Shown: positions 23,186 through 32,036 of the stretch, in pieces
How the letters are laid out: every line of letters starts with the position of its first letter
Numbering within the stretch: position 1 is the first letter of the stretch
NCBI RefSeq assembly: GCF_963931595.1
Contig: NZ_OZ007030.1
Coordinates: forward strand, 612,481 to 676,480
Source: an uncultured Subdoligranulum sp.
GTDB taxonomy: Bacteria > Bacillota > Clostridia > Oscillospirales > Ruminococcaceae
Direction of reading: 5' to 3'
DNA: 64,000 nucleotides
The notes under the pieces: model-generated
What the model was told of the DNA's origin: nothing
Database searches by the model: none
The model's input: only the letters and a program-made list of their open reading frames with translations
Translations under genes and position numbers: made by a program

Positions 23186-24766
23186 ATGGAAATCCAGCTG
23201 CAGAATTTTACCCCGGCGGAACAGGCCACGTTCCGGCTGCGGGCTTTGTACGAGGGGGCAGGCTATCGCAAGTATCGCTGTTCCCGGTTTGAGGAGTACG
23301 CCCTCTACCAGGAGTATCAGCGGTTTCTGCCCGATGCCCAGGTGGTGACCTTCACCGACCTGGACGGCAAGCTGCGGGCCATCAAGCCGGACGTGACGCT
23401 GTCCATTGCCAAGACGGCCCAGCCGGCGCCGGGGGAGTGCAAGCGCTTCTATTATAATGAAGAGGTCTGCCGTCCCAGCCGGGAGAGCCACACCTTCCAG
23501 ACCATCCACCAGATGGGCCTGGAGTGTATGGGCGCGGTGGATGCGGCGGCCCAGGCGGAGGTGGTCCGGCTGGCGCTGCAAAGTCTGGCAGCGCTGCAGG
23601 TACCCACGGTGCTGGAAGTCAGCCACATGGGTTTTGTCACCGGCCTGCTGGACGATCTGCAGGTGCCCCAGGCGGCCCGGGGACGGCTGCTGGAATTGCT
23701 CAACGAGAAAAATGCCCATGAACTGCATGCCGCCGCCCTGGCGGCAGGGCTGACCGGGGAGGCGGCCGACGCATTGTGCGGGCTGCTGCAGCTGCACGGG
23801 CCGCTGGGGGCCACGCTCACCGCTGCCAGGCAGGCATGCCGCAGCGAGGCCCAGCGGGCGGCGCTGGAGGAACTGCAGGCGCTGCAGAACCAGCTGGGTG
23901 AGGACGGCCGCGGCACGCTGCTGGACCTGAGCCTGGCCGATGAGATGGAGTATTACAACGGCCTGGTCTTCACGGGTTATGTGGCCGGGGTGCCCCGGGC
24001 GGTGCTCAAGGGCGGCCGGTACGACTATCTGATGCAGAAGTTCACGCCGGGGGCCAACGCCATCGGGTTTGCCATCTATCTGGACGAGCTGGAGCGGCTC
24101 AGCACCCAGAACGGGGACGGCAACAACGGAGAGGAAAAAATCTGGCTCAACATCGCTCTGCCCAAGGGGCGTCTGGGCGACAAGGCCTACGGGCTGCTGG
24201 CCCAGGCCGGCTACCGCGCCAGCGAGGATTACAACGACACCCGCAAGCTGGTGGTGGAAAATCCCGAAGCCGGGGTGCGGTATTTCCTGGTGAAGCCCAG
24301 CGACGTGGCCATCTATGTGGAGCACGGCGCGGCTGACGTAGGCATTGTGGGCAAGGACATCCTGGCCGAATCCGACGCCGATGTCTACGAGCTGCTGGAT
24401 ACCGGCATGGGCAAATGCCGGATGTGCGTGGCCGGGCCCAAGGACTTTGTGGACGACGAGAGCCGGGCACTGCGGGTGGCCACCAAGTTTGTGAATATTG
24501 CCCGGGACCATTACGAGCGCCGGGGCCGGGACATCGACATCATCAAGCTCAACGGTTCCATTGAACTGGCCCCCATTCTGGGGCTGTCCGATGTCATCGT
24601 GGATATTGTGGAGACCGGCACCACACTGCGGGAAAACAACCTGACCGTCATCGAGGAATTCATGCCCATCTCGGCCCGGTTCATCGCCAACAAAGCCAGC
24701 TACAAGTTCAAGCACCAGCAGATGATGGCGCTGCTCAATACCATGAAGGAGGCTCTTGCCCAATGA
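23186..24766 (+). CDS. hisZG: HisZ-HisG fusion: ATP phosphoribosyltransferase
   Basis: 526 residues joining two normally separate subunits of the first histidine enzyme. Residues 1 to about 307 are HisZ, the catalytically dead histidyl-tRNA synthetase paralogue (motif 2-like KRFYYNEEVCRP, later GGRYDYLMQKF). A short hydrophilic linker, STQNGDGNNGEE, leads into about 207 residues of short-form HisG: IALPKGRLGDKAYGLL, GAADVGIVGKD, and the PRPP loop DVIVDIVETGTTLREN. The HisG part lacks the C-terminal regulatory domain, as short HisG always does. ATG 23186 follows GGGGAG. The stop overlaps hisD (ATGA). Histidine feedback would act at the HisZ-HisG interface. Confidence 0.93.
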   Translation: MEIQLQNFTPAEQATFRLRALYEGAGYRKYRCSRFEEYALYQEYQRFLPDAQVVTFTDLDGKLRAIKPDVTLSIAKTAQPAPGECKRFYYNEEVCRPSRESHTFQTIHQMGLECMGAVDAAAQAEVVRLALQSLAALQVPTVLEVSHMGFVTGLLDDLQVPQAARGRLLELLNEKNAHELHAAALAAGLTGEAADALCGLLQLHGPLGATLTAARQACRSEAQRAALEELQALQNQLGEDGRGTLLDLSLADEMEYYNGLVFTGYVAGVPRAVLKGGRYDYLMQKFTPGANAIGFAIYLDELERLSTQNGDGNNGEEKIWLNIALPKGRLGDKAYGLLAQAGYRASEDYNDTRKLVVENPEAGVRYFLVKPSDVAIYVEHGAADVGIVGKDILAESDADVYELLDTGMGKCRMCVAGPKDFVDDESRALRVATKFVNIARDHYERRGRDIDIIKLNGSIELAPILGLSDVIVDIVETGTTLRENNLTVIEEFMPISARFIANKASYKFKHQQMMALLNTMKEALAQ

Positions 24767-26052
24767 TCCGTTTGTATGATTTTGATAAAGTCAAGCCGGA
24801 GGAAATCCTCAACCGGGATATCCGCGCCGAGGCGGATGTGGAGGCGACGGTGGATGCCATCATCGCCGATGTGCGCGCCCGGGGGGACGCGGCTCTGATC
24901 GAATATGCGGCCAAATTCGACCATGCCGAGCTGCAGTCGGTCCAGGTGAGCCAGGCGGAGATCGACGAGGCCTTCGCGGAACTGGAAGCCAAGGACCCCG
25001 AGTTCATCACCACCCTGAAGATGGCGGCGGAGAACATCCGCCACTTCCACGAGCAGCAGATCCACAAGAACTTTGTGGTCGCCGACAAGCCCGGCGTGGT
25101 GCTGGGCCAGAAATACACCCCCATCCAGCGGGCGGGCGTCTATGTGCCGGGCGGCACGGCGGCCTATCCTTCCACCGTGCTCATGGACGTGATCCCCGCC
25201 AAGGTGGCCGGCGTCAGGCAGATCGTCATGATGACCCCGGCGGGCCCCGGCGGCAAGGTCAACCCGGCCATTCTGGCGGCGGCGGTCATCGCGGGTATCG
25301 ACCGCATCTTCAAGAGCGGCGGCGCCCAGGCGGTGGCGGCCCTGGCCTACGGCACCGAGAGCGTGCCCGCCGTGGACAAGATCGTGGGACCCGGCAACAT
25401 CTATGTGGCCACCGCCAAGCGCAAGGTGTTCGGCAAGGTGGGCATCGATATGATCGCCGGCCCGTCGGAGATCCTGGTGCTGGCCGACGGCAGCTGCAAC
25501 CCTGCCTGGGTGGCGGCGGACCTGCTCAGCCAGGCCGAGCACGACAAGCTGGCCTCCCCGGTGCTGGTCACCGACAGCTGGGATCTGGCCAAGGCCGTGC
25601 AGGCGGAACTGGAAGTGCAGATTCCCCAGCTGCCGCGGGCGGCCATTGCCCGGGCCAGCGTGGATACCAACGGCAAGATCATCGTCACCGACGATATGAA
25701 CAAGGCCATCGAGGCGGTGAACATCATCGCGCCGGAACACCTGGAAATCTGCGTGGACGATCCCTTCGCGGTGCTGGGCCGCATCGAGAACGCCGGCAGC
25801 ATCTTCCTGGGCAAGAACGTCCCCGAGGCGCTGGGCGACTACTTCGCCGGCCCCAACCACACGCTGCCCACCAGCGGCACGGCCCGGTTCAGCAGCCCGC
25901 TGAGTGTGGATGACTTCGTGAAGAAATCCAGCTTTATCTACTACACCCGGGAAGCCCTGGGCAAGGTGGAAAAGCGCATCGCCGACTTTGCCGAGCACGA
26001 GGGTCTGCACGCCCACGCCAAGAGCGTGACCATCCGGTTTGAGGACCAGTGA
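24763..26052 (+). CDS. hisD: Histidinol dehydrogenase
   Basis: 429 residues. Oxidises histidinol to histidine in two NAD-dependent, zinc-assisted steps. The core is typical: VYVPGGTAAYPSTVLM, the signature region IAGPSEILVLAD, QAEHDK with the zinc-site residues Gln and His, and GPNHTLPTSGTARFSS with a further His ligand. Translation is coupled to hisZG by a 4-base ATGA overlap. Length is standard. Confidence 0.95.
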   Translation: MIRLYDFDKVKPEEILNRDIRAEADVEATVDAIIADVRARGDAALIEYAAKFDHAELQSVQVSQAEIDEAFAELEAKDPEFITTLKMAAENIRHFHEQQIHKNFVVADKPGVVLGQKYTPIQRAGVYVPGGTAAYPSTVLMDVIPAKVAGVRQIVMMTPAGPGGKVNPAILAAAVIAGIDRIFKSGGAQAVAALAYGTESVPAVDKIVGPGNIYVATAKRKVFGKVGIDMIAGPSEILVLADGSCNPAWVAADLLSQAEHDKLASPVLVTDSWDLAKAVQAELEVQIPQLPRAAIARASVDTNGKIIVTDDMNKAIEAVNIIAPEHLEICVDDPFAVLGRIENAGSIFLGKNVPEALGDYFAGPNHTLPTSGTARFSSPLSVDDFVKKSSFIYYTREALGKVEKRIADFAEHEGLHAHAKSVTIRFEDQ

Positions 26053-26068
26053 GCGGGAGGCAGACACC

Positions 26069-27136
26069 ATGAGCCGTTATTTTACCAAAACGCTGGCCGC
26101 CCTGGAGCCCTACACCCCTGGTGAGCAGCTGAAAATCGACAATCTGGTCAAGCTCAACGCCAACGAGAACCCCTACCCCCCGGCGCCCGGTGTGGCGGCG
26201 GCGGTGGCGGCGGCGGTGCCGGGGCTGAGGCTGTACTCCGACCTGACCAACGCCGAATTGAACAAAGCCATCGCCGCCCACTGGGGCGTCAAGCCGGAAA
26301 ATGTGCTGTGCGGCAACGGCAGCGACGAAAACCTGCTGCTGGCCCTGCGGGCTTTCTGTGATGAGAACACCCCGCTGGCCTTTGCCGATATTACCTACAG
26401 CTTTTACCCGGTTCTGTGCGACCTGCTGCATATCCCCCGGCACATTCTGCCGCTGGAGGAGGATTTCACCATCGACCTGCGCAAGTATCAGGGCCTGCAT
26501 GAGACCATCGTCATCGCCAACCCCAACGCACCCACCAGCCTGCTGGCCCCGGTGGACGCCATCGAGGAAGTACTGCGCACCAACCCGGACAACATCGTCA
26601 TCGTGGACGAAACTTACATAGAATTTGCCCCGGCGGGCTCCACCTGTCTGCCGCTGCTGGAAAAATACGACAACCTGGTCATCACCCACACCTTCTCCAA
26701 GACCCACAACCTGGCGGGGGCGCGGCTGGGCTTCTGCCTGGCGCGGCCTGAACTGATCGCCGATATGAACCGGGTCAAGTTCAGCTACAGCCCCTACAAC
26801 GTCAACTCCCTGACCCAGGCGGCGGGCACGGCCGCCATCCGGGATGAGGATTATTTCCGGGATGTGACCCAAAAGGTGGTGGCCACCCGGGCGGATACCA
26901 CCGCCAGGCTGCGGGACCGCGGCTTCACCGTGCTGGATTCCGCCACCAATTTCCTGTTTGTCACCACCGACCGGATGCCCTGCCGGGAAATTTTCGAGAA
27001 GCTGCGGGCACAGGGGATTCTGATCCGCTACTTCAGCGCCCCGCGCATCGACAACTGGCTGCGCATCACCATCGGCACGCCGGAGCAGATGCAGCGCTTT
27101 TTCGCGGCACTGGACGGGATTCTGCCCCGGGCCTGA
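26069..27136 (+). CDS. hisC: Histidinol-phosphate aminotransferase
   Basis: About 355 residues, a PLP fold-type I transaminase converting imidazole-acetol phosphate to histidinol phosphate with glutamate. Seen: LNANENPYPP near the N-terminus, CGNGSDENLLLALR, NPNAPTSL, VDETYIEF with the PLP-binding Asp and Tyr, and HTFSKTHNLAGARLGF with the PLP Lys. ATG 26069 sits 16 bases after the hisD stop with GGGAGG ahead; an upstream in-frame Met would overlap hisD. Confidence 0.94.
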   Translation: MSRYFTKTLAALEPYTPGEQLKIDNLVKLNANENPYPPAPGVAAAVAAAVPGLRLYSDLTNAELNKAIAAHWGVKPENVLCGNGSDENLLLALRAFCDENTPLAFADITYSFYPVLCDLLHIPRHILPLEEDFTIDLRKYQGLHETIVIANPNAPTSLLAPVDAIEEVLRTNPDNIVIVDETYIEFAPAGSTCLPLLEKYDNLVITHTFSKTHNLAGARLGFCLARPELIADMNRVKFSYSPYNVNSLTQAAGTAAIRDEDYFRDVTQKVVATRADTTARLRDRGFTVLDSATNFLFVTTDRMPCREIFEKLRAQGILIRYFSAPRIDNWLRITIGTPEQMQRFFAALDGILPRA

Positions 27137-27159
27137 ACTGTATACGAGGAGGGAAAGTC

Positions 27160-27777
27160 ATGATTGCCATTGTGGATTACGGCGTGGGCAACCTGTTCAG
27201 CCTGTCGTCCAGCGTGAAAAGCCTGGGCGCCGAGGTGCGGGTCACCGGCAAGGCCGAGGACCTGCGCGCCGCCAGCCATATCCTGCTGCCCGGCGTGGGC
27301 GCCTTTGCCGACGCCATGGCCAAACTGGAGGCGACCGGCCTGGTCCCGGTGATCCGGGAAGAGGTACAGCACAAACCGCTGCTGGGCATCTGCCTGGGCA
27401 TGCAGTTGCTGTTTGAAAAGAGCTACGAGTACGGCGAGCATGCCGGCCTGGGGCTGATCCCCGGCTCGGTCTGCCCGCTGGCCGACGACCTGAAAGACCC
27501 GGCGCTGAAGGTGCCCCACATCGGCTGGAACGCTCTCGACATCGTGCCGGGGCGAGAGAGTGACCCGCTGTTCCGGTACATCCGCAACGGGGAGTATGTC
27601 TACTACGTCCACAGCTACTACGCCAAGGACTGCGCGGCCTCCACGCTGGCCACCAGTGACTACAGCATCCCGGTGACGGGTGCGGTGCGCAGCGGTCTTG
27701 TCTACGGCACCCAGTTCCACCCCGAAAAATCCGGCGATACCGGCCTGCGCCTGCTCAAGGCGTTCGCCGAACTGTGA
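27160..27777 (+). CDS. hisH: Imidazole glycerol phosphate synthase glutaminase subunit
   Basis: 205 residues, class I glutamine amidotransferase that passes ammonia to HisF. The nucleophile Cys lies in LGICLGMQLLFE (about residue 79); the His-Glu pair of the triad is in TQFHPEKSG near the C-terminus. The oxyanion strand PGVGAF is present. GGAGGG precedes the ATG. Part of the his operon. Confidence 0.95.
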   Translation: MIAIVDYGVGNLFSLSSSVKSLGAEVRVTGKAEDLRAASHILLPGVGAFADAMAKLEATGLVPVIREEVQHKPLLGICLGMQLLFEKSYEYGEHAGLGLIPGSVCPLADDLKDPALKVPHIGWNALDIVPGRESDPLFRYIRNGEYVYYVHSYYAKDCAASTLATSDYSIPVTGAVRSGLVYGTQFHPEKSGDTGLRLLKAFAEL

Positions 27778-27789
27778 GGGGGCGGCAAG

Positions 27790-28506
27790 ATGAAACTGTA
27801 TCCTGCCATTGACCTGCGCGGCGGACAGGCCGTGCGGCTTTATCAGGGCGACTACGATCAGATGACCGTCTACAACGCCGACCCGGTGGCCCAGGCCCGT
27901 TCCTTCATCGAGGCCGGGGCCAAATACCTCCATGTGGTGGACCTGGACGGCGCCAAGGACGACACCACCGCCAACCTGCAGACCATCGCGGCCATCGCCG
28001 CCCTGGGCGGGCTGAAAATCGAGGTGGGCGGCGGCATCCGGGACGAAGAGCGCATCCGGCGCTACCTCGACCTGGGGGTGGACCGCTGCATCCTGGGCAC
28101 GGTGGCGGTGAAGAACTTCGCCTTCACCGAGCAGATGGCCAAAACCTACGGCGCCCGCATCGCGGTGGGCGTGGATATGAAGCAGGGCTTTGTGGCCGTC
28201 AACGGCTGGAAGGAGATCACCCCCGAGCCGGGCATTGAATTCTGCCGCCGCTGTGCCGAAGCGGGGGTGGGGGCCATCATCGCCACCGACATCTCCCGGG
28301 ACGGCACCATGCAGGGCACCAACCTGGACCTCTACCGGCAGCTGCTGACCATCCCCGGCATCGAGGTCACCGCCTCGGGCGGCATCGCCCGCATGGAGGA
28401 ACTGGCCGAACTGCAGGCCATGGGCTGCCATGCGGCCATTCTGGGCAAATCCATCTACACCGGCGCCATCGACCTGGCCGAGGCTGTGCGCCGGTATCAG
28501 GACTGA
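27790..28506 (+). CDS. hisA: ProFAR isomerase (HisA)
   Basis: 238 residues, a TIM barrel catalysing the Amadori rearrangement of ProFAR to PRFAR. Starts with YPAIDLRGGQAVRL, catalytic Asp in AIDL, then GGGIRDEE and second catalytic Asp in ATDISRDGTMQG. Phosphate loops TASGGI and VGGGIR are intact. Follows hisH by 12 bases with GAGGGGGCGG upstream. Confidence 0.95.
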   Translation: MKLYPAIDLRGGQAVRLYQGDYDQMTVYNADPVAQARSFIEAGAKYLHVVDLDGAKDDTTANLQTIAAIAALGGLKIEVGGGIRDEERIRRYLDLGVDRCILGTVAVKNFAFTEQMAKTYGARIAVGVDMKQGFVAVNGWKEITPEPGIEFCRRCAEAGVGAIIATDISRDGTMQGTNLDLYRQLLTIPGIEVTASGGIARMEELAELQAMGCHAAILGKSIYTGAIDLAEAVRRYQD

Positions 28507-28520
28507 AGGAGGGGCATTCC

Positions 28521-29279
28521 ATGATTACCAAACGCATCATTCCCTGCCTGGACGTCAAGGACGGCCGTGTGGTCAAGGGCGTCAACTTTGAGGGGCTGCA
28601 GGATATGGCCGACCCGGTGGAGATGGCGCACTATTATAACGCATCGGGCGCCGACGAGCTGGTGTTCTACGACATCACCGCCAGCGTGGAGGGACGAACC
28701 CTCTTCACCGACATTCTGCGCAAGGTGGCCAGCCAGATCTTCATCCCGCTGACGGTGGGCGGCGGTATCCGCACGCTGGAGGACTTCGACCGGGTGCTCA
28801 AGTGCGGCGCCGACAAGGTCAGCGTCAACTCGGGAGCCATCGCCAACCCCGGCATCATCCCGGCGGCGGCCCAGAAGTACGGCAACCAGTGCGTGGTGCT
28901 CTCCGCCGACATCAAGCGGGTGGACGGCAGGTTCATGCTCTTCGCCAAGGGCGGCCGGGAGAACACCGGCATCGACGCCCTGGACTGGCTGGAACAGGGT
29001 GTGAAGAACGGCGCCGGGGAACTGGTGGTCAATTCCATCGACACCGACGGCGTCAAGAACGGCTTCGACCTGGAAATGCTGGATGCGGTGGCGGCCCGGT
29101 GCGCGGTGCCCATCATCGCTTCGGGCGGTGCGGGCTGCAAGGAGGACTTCCTGGAGCTGTTCCGCAACCATCCCGGGGTGGATGCGGGGCTGGCGGCCTC
29201 CATTTTTCACACCAAACAGGTGGAAATCCGGGACCTCAAGGGCTATCTGCGGGAAAACGGCGTGGAAATGCGCCTGTGA
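28521..29279 (+). CDS. hisF: Imidazole glycerol phosphate synthase cyclase subunit
   Basis: 252 residues, TIM barrel that closes the imidazole ring and releases AICAR, using ammonia from HisH. Markers are RIIPCLDVKDGRVVKG with the first catalytic Asp, FYDITAS, VGGGIRTLEDF, and VNSIDTDG with the second Asp. AGGAGG precedes the ATG. A short gap with an extra promoter follows. Confidence 0.95.
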   Translation: MITKRIIPCLDVKDGRVVKGVNFEGLQDMADPVEMAHYYNASGADELVFYDITASVEGRTLFTDILRKVASQIFIPLTVGGGIRTLEDFDRVLKCGADKVSVNSGAIANPGIIPAAAQKYGNQCVVLSADIKRVDGRFMLFAKGGRENTGIDALDWLEQGVKNGAGELVVNSIDTDGVKNGFDLEMLDAVAARCAVPIIASGGAGCKEDFLELFRNHPGVDAGLAASIFHTKQVEIRDLKGYLRENGVEMRL

Positions 29280-29283
29280 CCCC

Positions 29284-29312
29284 TTGTCAAACGCAGCAAA
29301 AACAGGTACACT
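29284..29312 (+). promoter_or_regulatory. Internal promoter ahead of hisIE
   Basis: TTGTCA (29284-29289), 17-base spacer, TACACT (29307-29312), in the 112-base gap after hisF. It would let hisIE and the phosphatase be made independently of the rest. A small hairpin (GGTGCG / CGCACC) lies in the leader. Confidence 0.6.
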
Positions 29313-29391
29313 ATACATATATTTTCCTTGGGCGGGCGGTGCGATGGGTACGGCCCGCACCAGACGTTATTGAGCAGGAGGTTTCTTAACC

Positions 29392-30048
29392 ATGGAAATC
29401 ACCCAGAATTCCCAGTCGCTTCATTTCAATTCCCACGGGCTGATTCCGGCCATCGTGCAGGATCACTATACCAAGGAAGTGCTGACCCTGGCCTATATGA
29501 ACGCCGAGACGCTGGCCCTGACCATTGCGGAAGGCCGCACGGTGTTCTGGTCCCGCAGCCGCCAGGAAATCTGGCGCAAGGGCGAGACTTCCGGCAACGT
29601 GCAGCGGGTCGTCTCCATCACGGCGGACTGCGACAAGGACGCCCTGGTCATCGATGTCATCAAGGCCGGTCCGGCCTGCCACACCGGCGCCGAGAGCTGC
29701 TTTTTCAACCCCGTCTATGTGTCGGATGAGCTGAAGCAGTTCACCTGGCAGGGACTCTACGAGCTGATCAAAGGCCGCAAGACCGACCCGAAGGAGGGCA
29801 GCTACACCAGCTACCTCTTTGACAAGGGCCTGGAGAAGATTCTGAAGAAGGTGGGTGAGGAATCCACCGAAGTCATCATTGCCGGCAGCAAGCGGGACAA
29901 GGAGGAGACCATCTTCGAGATCAGCGACCTGGCCTACCACGTGATGGTGCTGATGATTGAGCTGGGCATCTCGGTGGAGGACATCACCCGGGAGCTGGAA
30001 AAGCGGCATGTAATCGACCACAAAGTAAAGCAGGAAAGGATGCAGTAA
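29392..30048 (+). CDS. hisIE: Bifunctional phosphoribosyl-AMP cyclohydrolase / phosphoribosyl-ATP pyrophosphatase
   Basis: 218 residues, steps 2 and 3 of histidine synthesis in one chain. HisI part (1 to about 110): [27 protein letters not shown] and [13 protein letters not shown] with the zinc Cys residues. HisE part (about 118-210): an all-alpha pyrophosphatase with [12 protein letters not shown] and a downstream EISDLAYH that supplies metal ligands. AGGAGG precedes the start. Confidence 0.95.
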   Translation: MEITQNSQSLHFNSHGLIPAIVQDHYTKEVLTLAYMNAETLALTIAEGRTVFWSRSRQEIWRKGETSGNVQRVVSITADCDKDALVIDVIKAGPACHTGAESCFFNPVYVSDELKQFTWQGLYELIKGRKTDPKEGSYTSYLFDKGLEKILKKVGEESTEVIIAGSKRDKEETIFEISDLAYHVMVLMIELGISVEDITRELEKRHVIDHKVKQERMQ

Positions 30049-30049
30049 T

Positions 30050-30877
30050 ATGGCGGGCGAATACCTGAAAAGTTCCGTCCACGTACATTCCAAGCTGTGC
30101 GACGGCAAAAACACCTTAGACGAACTGGCAGTCACCGCGTGGCGTGCCGGGCTGCAGACGCTGGGCTTCAGCGGCCACAGCCACACCCCCTGCGATCTGG
30201 AGTACTGCATGACCCAGAGCCGCACCGCGCTGTACAAAGCGCAGGTGGCCAAACTCAAGGAGCGCTATGCCGGCAAGCTGGATATCCTCTGCGGTTTGGA
30301 GTGGGATCTCTTCAGTGACGATAACCCCGCCGATTACGATTACTTCATCGGCAGCTGCCACTATGTCCAGGGCCCCAAGACCGGCAAGTACTACGAGATC
30401 GACTGGCGGGAAAGCGACTTGGCCGCCTGCATCGCCGATGATTTTGACGGCGACGGTCTGGCGGTGGTGGAAGCCTACTTCGCCAACGTGGCCAAGGTGG
30501 CGGAGAAGAAGCCCACCATCCTGGGCCATTTCGACCTGATCAAGAAGATCAACGGCGACGGCAAGTTCTTCAATGAGCAGGATCCCCGCTACAAGGCGGC
30601 GGCGGACAGCGCCCTCATGGTGGCGGCCCGCAACCGCTGCGTGCTGGAGGTCAATACCTCGGCGGTCTACCGCGGCTTCCGCAAGGATTTCTTCCCCTCG
30701 GACGCCATCCTCAAGGACTGGCTGGCCCTCTCCGGCAATGTGGTCATCACGGCGGATGCCCACGATGCCAAGGCACTGACCTTCGGCTACGAGGAAGCAG
30801 CGGACAAGCTCCGGGAGCTGGGCTACTCCAAGGTACAGGTGCTGGGCAAGAACGGCTTTACGGCCTGCCCACTGTAA
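30050..30877 (+). CDS. hisJ: PHP-family histidinol-phosphatase (HisJ-like)
   Basis: 275 residues, amidohydrolase-like PHP phosphatase that removes phosphate from histidinol phosphate. Metal motifs: VHVHSKLCDGKN at the start, GFSGHSHTPCDLEYC, GLEWDLF, GHFDLIKK and ITADAHDAKAL near the end. It starts 1 base after the hisIE stop, at a run AGGAAAGGATGCAGTA, so it is translationally close to hisIE and finishes the operon at a strong terminator. This non-HAD phosphatase replaces the HisB phosphatase domain; the HisB dehydratase is not in this cluster. Confidence 0.88.
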   Translation: MAGEYLKSSVHVHSKLCDGKNTLDELAVTAWRAGLQTLGFSGHSHTPCDLEYCMTQSRTALYKAQVAKLKERYAGKLDILCGLEWDLFSDDNPADYDYFIGSCHYVQGPKTGKYYEIDWRESDLAACIADDFDGDGLAVVEAYFANVAKVAEKKPTILGHFDLIKKINGDGKFFNEQDPRYKAAADSALMVAARNRCVLEVNTSAVYRGFRKDFFPSDAILKDWLALSGNVVITADAHDAKALTFGYEEAADKLRELGYSKVQVLGKNGFTACPL

Positions 30878-30899
30878 TTTGCAATCATAATAACAACAG

Positions 30900-30937
30900 G
30901 ACGCCCCGCATGGAACCTTCCATGCGGGGCGTCTTTT
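30900..30937. terminator. Terminator of the histidine operon
   Basis: 16-bp perfect arms (30900-30915, 30918-30933) then TTTT. It sits between convergent hisJ and the Nudix gene and can serve both. Confidence 0.88.
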
Positions 30938-30941
30938 CGTT

Positions 30942-31418
30942 TTACAGGGATACGGGGCGGCCGTCCAGGACAGCCCTGGTCAGGGTGTCGCCGTCATAGG
31001 TGAGCTCCAGGTGGAAGAACGGCGTCTCCTCGGCCAGCAGCCGGAAGAACAGCTTGTCCCCAGGCCAGATGGGCAGCTCCTGAACCTGCTCTTTGGGCAC
31101 CCATTCCAGTGTGCCCTCGTTGCAGTCCGTCATGGTGCCGGTAAAGTCCGTGCAGGTGTACAGATGCATCCGCTCGGCCGGCCAGGGCGGACAGTAGAAA
31201 TCCACAATACCGCGGTATTGCGGATCACGCATCGTCAGGCCGGTTTCCTCCCGCACTTCCCGCAGGGCGCAGGCCAGGGCATCCTCCCCCGGCTCGAACT
31301 TGCCGCCCACGCCGATCCATTTGTCGTGGTTCACGTCCTTCTTTTTCTTGATGCGGTGCAGCATCAGGTAACAACCGTCCTGTTCCAGATAGCAAAGGGT
31401 GGTCTGCAAAAGGTCCAT
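30942..31418 (-). CDS. Nudix hydrolase (MutT-like)
   Basis: 158 residues from ATG 31418 (AGGAGAA site; an earlier Met lacks one). The Nudix box is complete: G-x5-E-x7-REVREETGL, in GGKFEPGEDALACALREV. Likely removes a damaged purine nucleotide such as 8-oxo-dGTP, as in the YmaB/MutT group (LHRIKKKKDVNHDKWIGVGG), but other dinucleotide substrates are possible. Divergent from spoVT with a 71-base gap. Confidence 0.88.
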   Translation of the reverse strand: MDLLQTTLCYLEQDGCYLMLHRIKKKKDVNHDKWIGVGGKFEPGEDALACALREVREETGLTMRDPQYRGIVDFYCPPWPAERMHLYTCTDFTGTMTDCNEGTLEWVPKEQVQELPIWPGDKLFFRLLAEETPFFHLELTYDGDTLTRAVLDGRPVSL

Positions 31419-31489
31419 ACAAATTCTCCTATACATAAAACGGCAGTTTTAGCAGATACTACCATAAAATCATCCCGGAGGGAAGCAGT

Positions 31490-32032
31490 ATGAAAGCAAC
31501 AGGAATTGTACGCCGTATCGATGAACTGGGACGGGTGGTCATCCCCAAGGAAATCCGGCGGACCCAGCGCATCCGTCAGGGCGATACTCTGGAAATCTAC
31601 ACCGCCGCCGACGGCGAGGTCATCTTCAAAAAATATTCGCCCCTCATGGAACTGGGACAGATCTCGGCGGTCTACACCGAGGTGCTGGCCAAGAGCCTGG
31701 GCCGCGCGGTGCTGGTGTGTGACCGCACCTGCATTATGGCAGCCTCCGGCGCCGGCAAGGGGGACATGATGGGCCGGGAGATCTCCAACGAGGTGGAACA
31801 TCTTCTGTCCGGCCGGGCAGTCTACACCGCTCCGGAAAATGCCGCCAAGCGGCTGCATCTGTTTGAGCGGGGGGAGCGGCTGGTGCTGTGTGCGGCTCCC
31901 ATTGTGGCCCACGGGGATATCGAGGGCGGCGTGTTGCTACCCGGCACCGCCCGGGACCCGGCGCCCCGCCCCGATACCGTGCAGGTACTGGCCACGGCGG
32001 CCACCTTTCTCTCCCGATGGATGGAGGAGTGA
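31490..32032 (+). CDS. spoVT: SpoVT/AbrB-type transcription regulator
   Basis: 180 residues. Residues 1-50 are an AbrB DNA-binding swapped hairpin: GIVRRIDELGRVVIPKEIRR, then GDTLEIYTAADGEVIFKKY. The rest (about 55-178) is a GAF-like domain, as in SpoVT, the forespore sigma-G regulator of Bacillus. In non-sporulating Clostridia relatives it is kept as a general regulator, so the sporulation role is not proven. AGGGAAGCAGT upstream of ATG. Confidence 0.85.
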   Translation: MKATGIVRRIDELGRVVIPKEIRRTQRIRQGDTLEIYTAADGEVIFKKYSPLMELGQISAVYTEVLAKSLGRAVLVCDRTCIMAASGAGKGDMMGREISNEVEHLLSGRAVYTAPENAAKRLHLFERGERLVLCAAPIVAHGDIEGGVLLPGTARDPAPRPDTVQVLATAATFLSRWMEE

Positions 32033-32036
32033 GGAC

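Noticed and set aside
29344..29373. Tiny ORF MGTARTRRY in the hisIE leader
   Set aside because: No ribosome site, no attenuator, not at the predicted transcript start.
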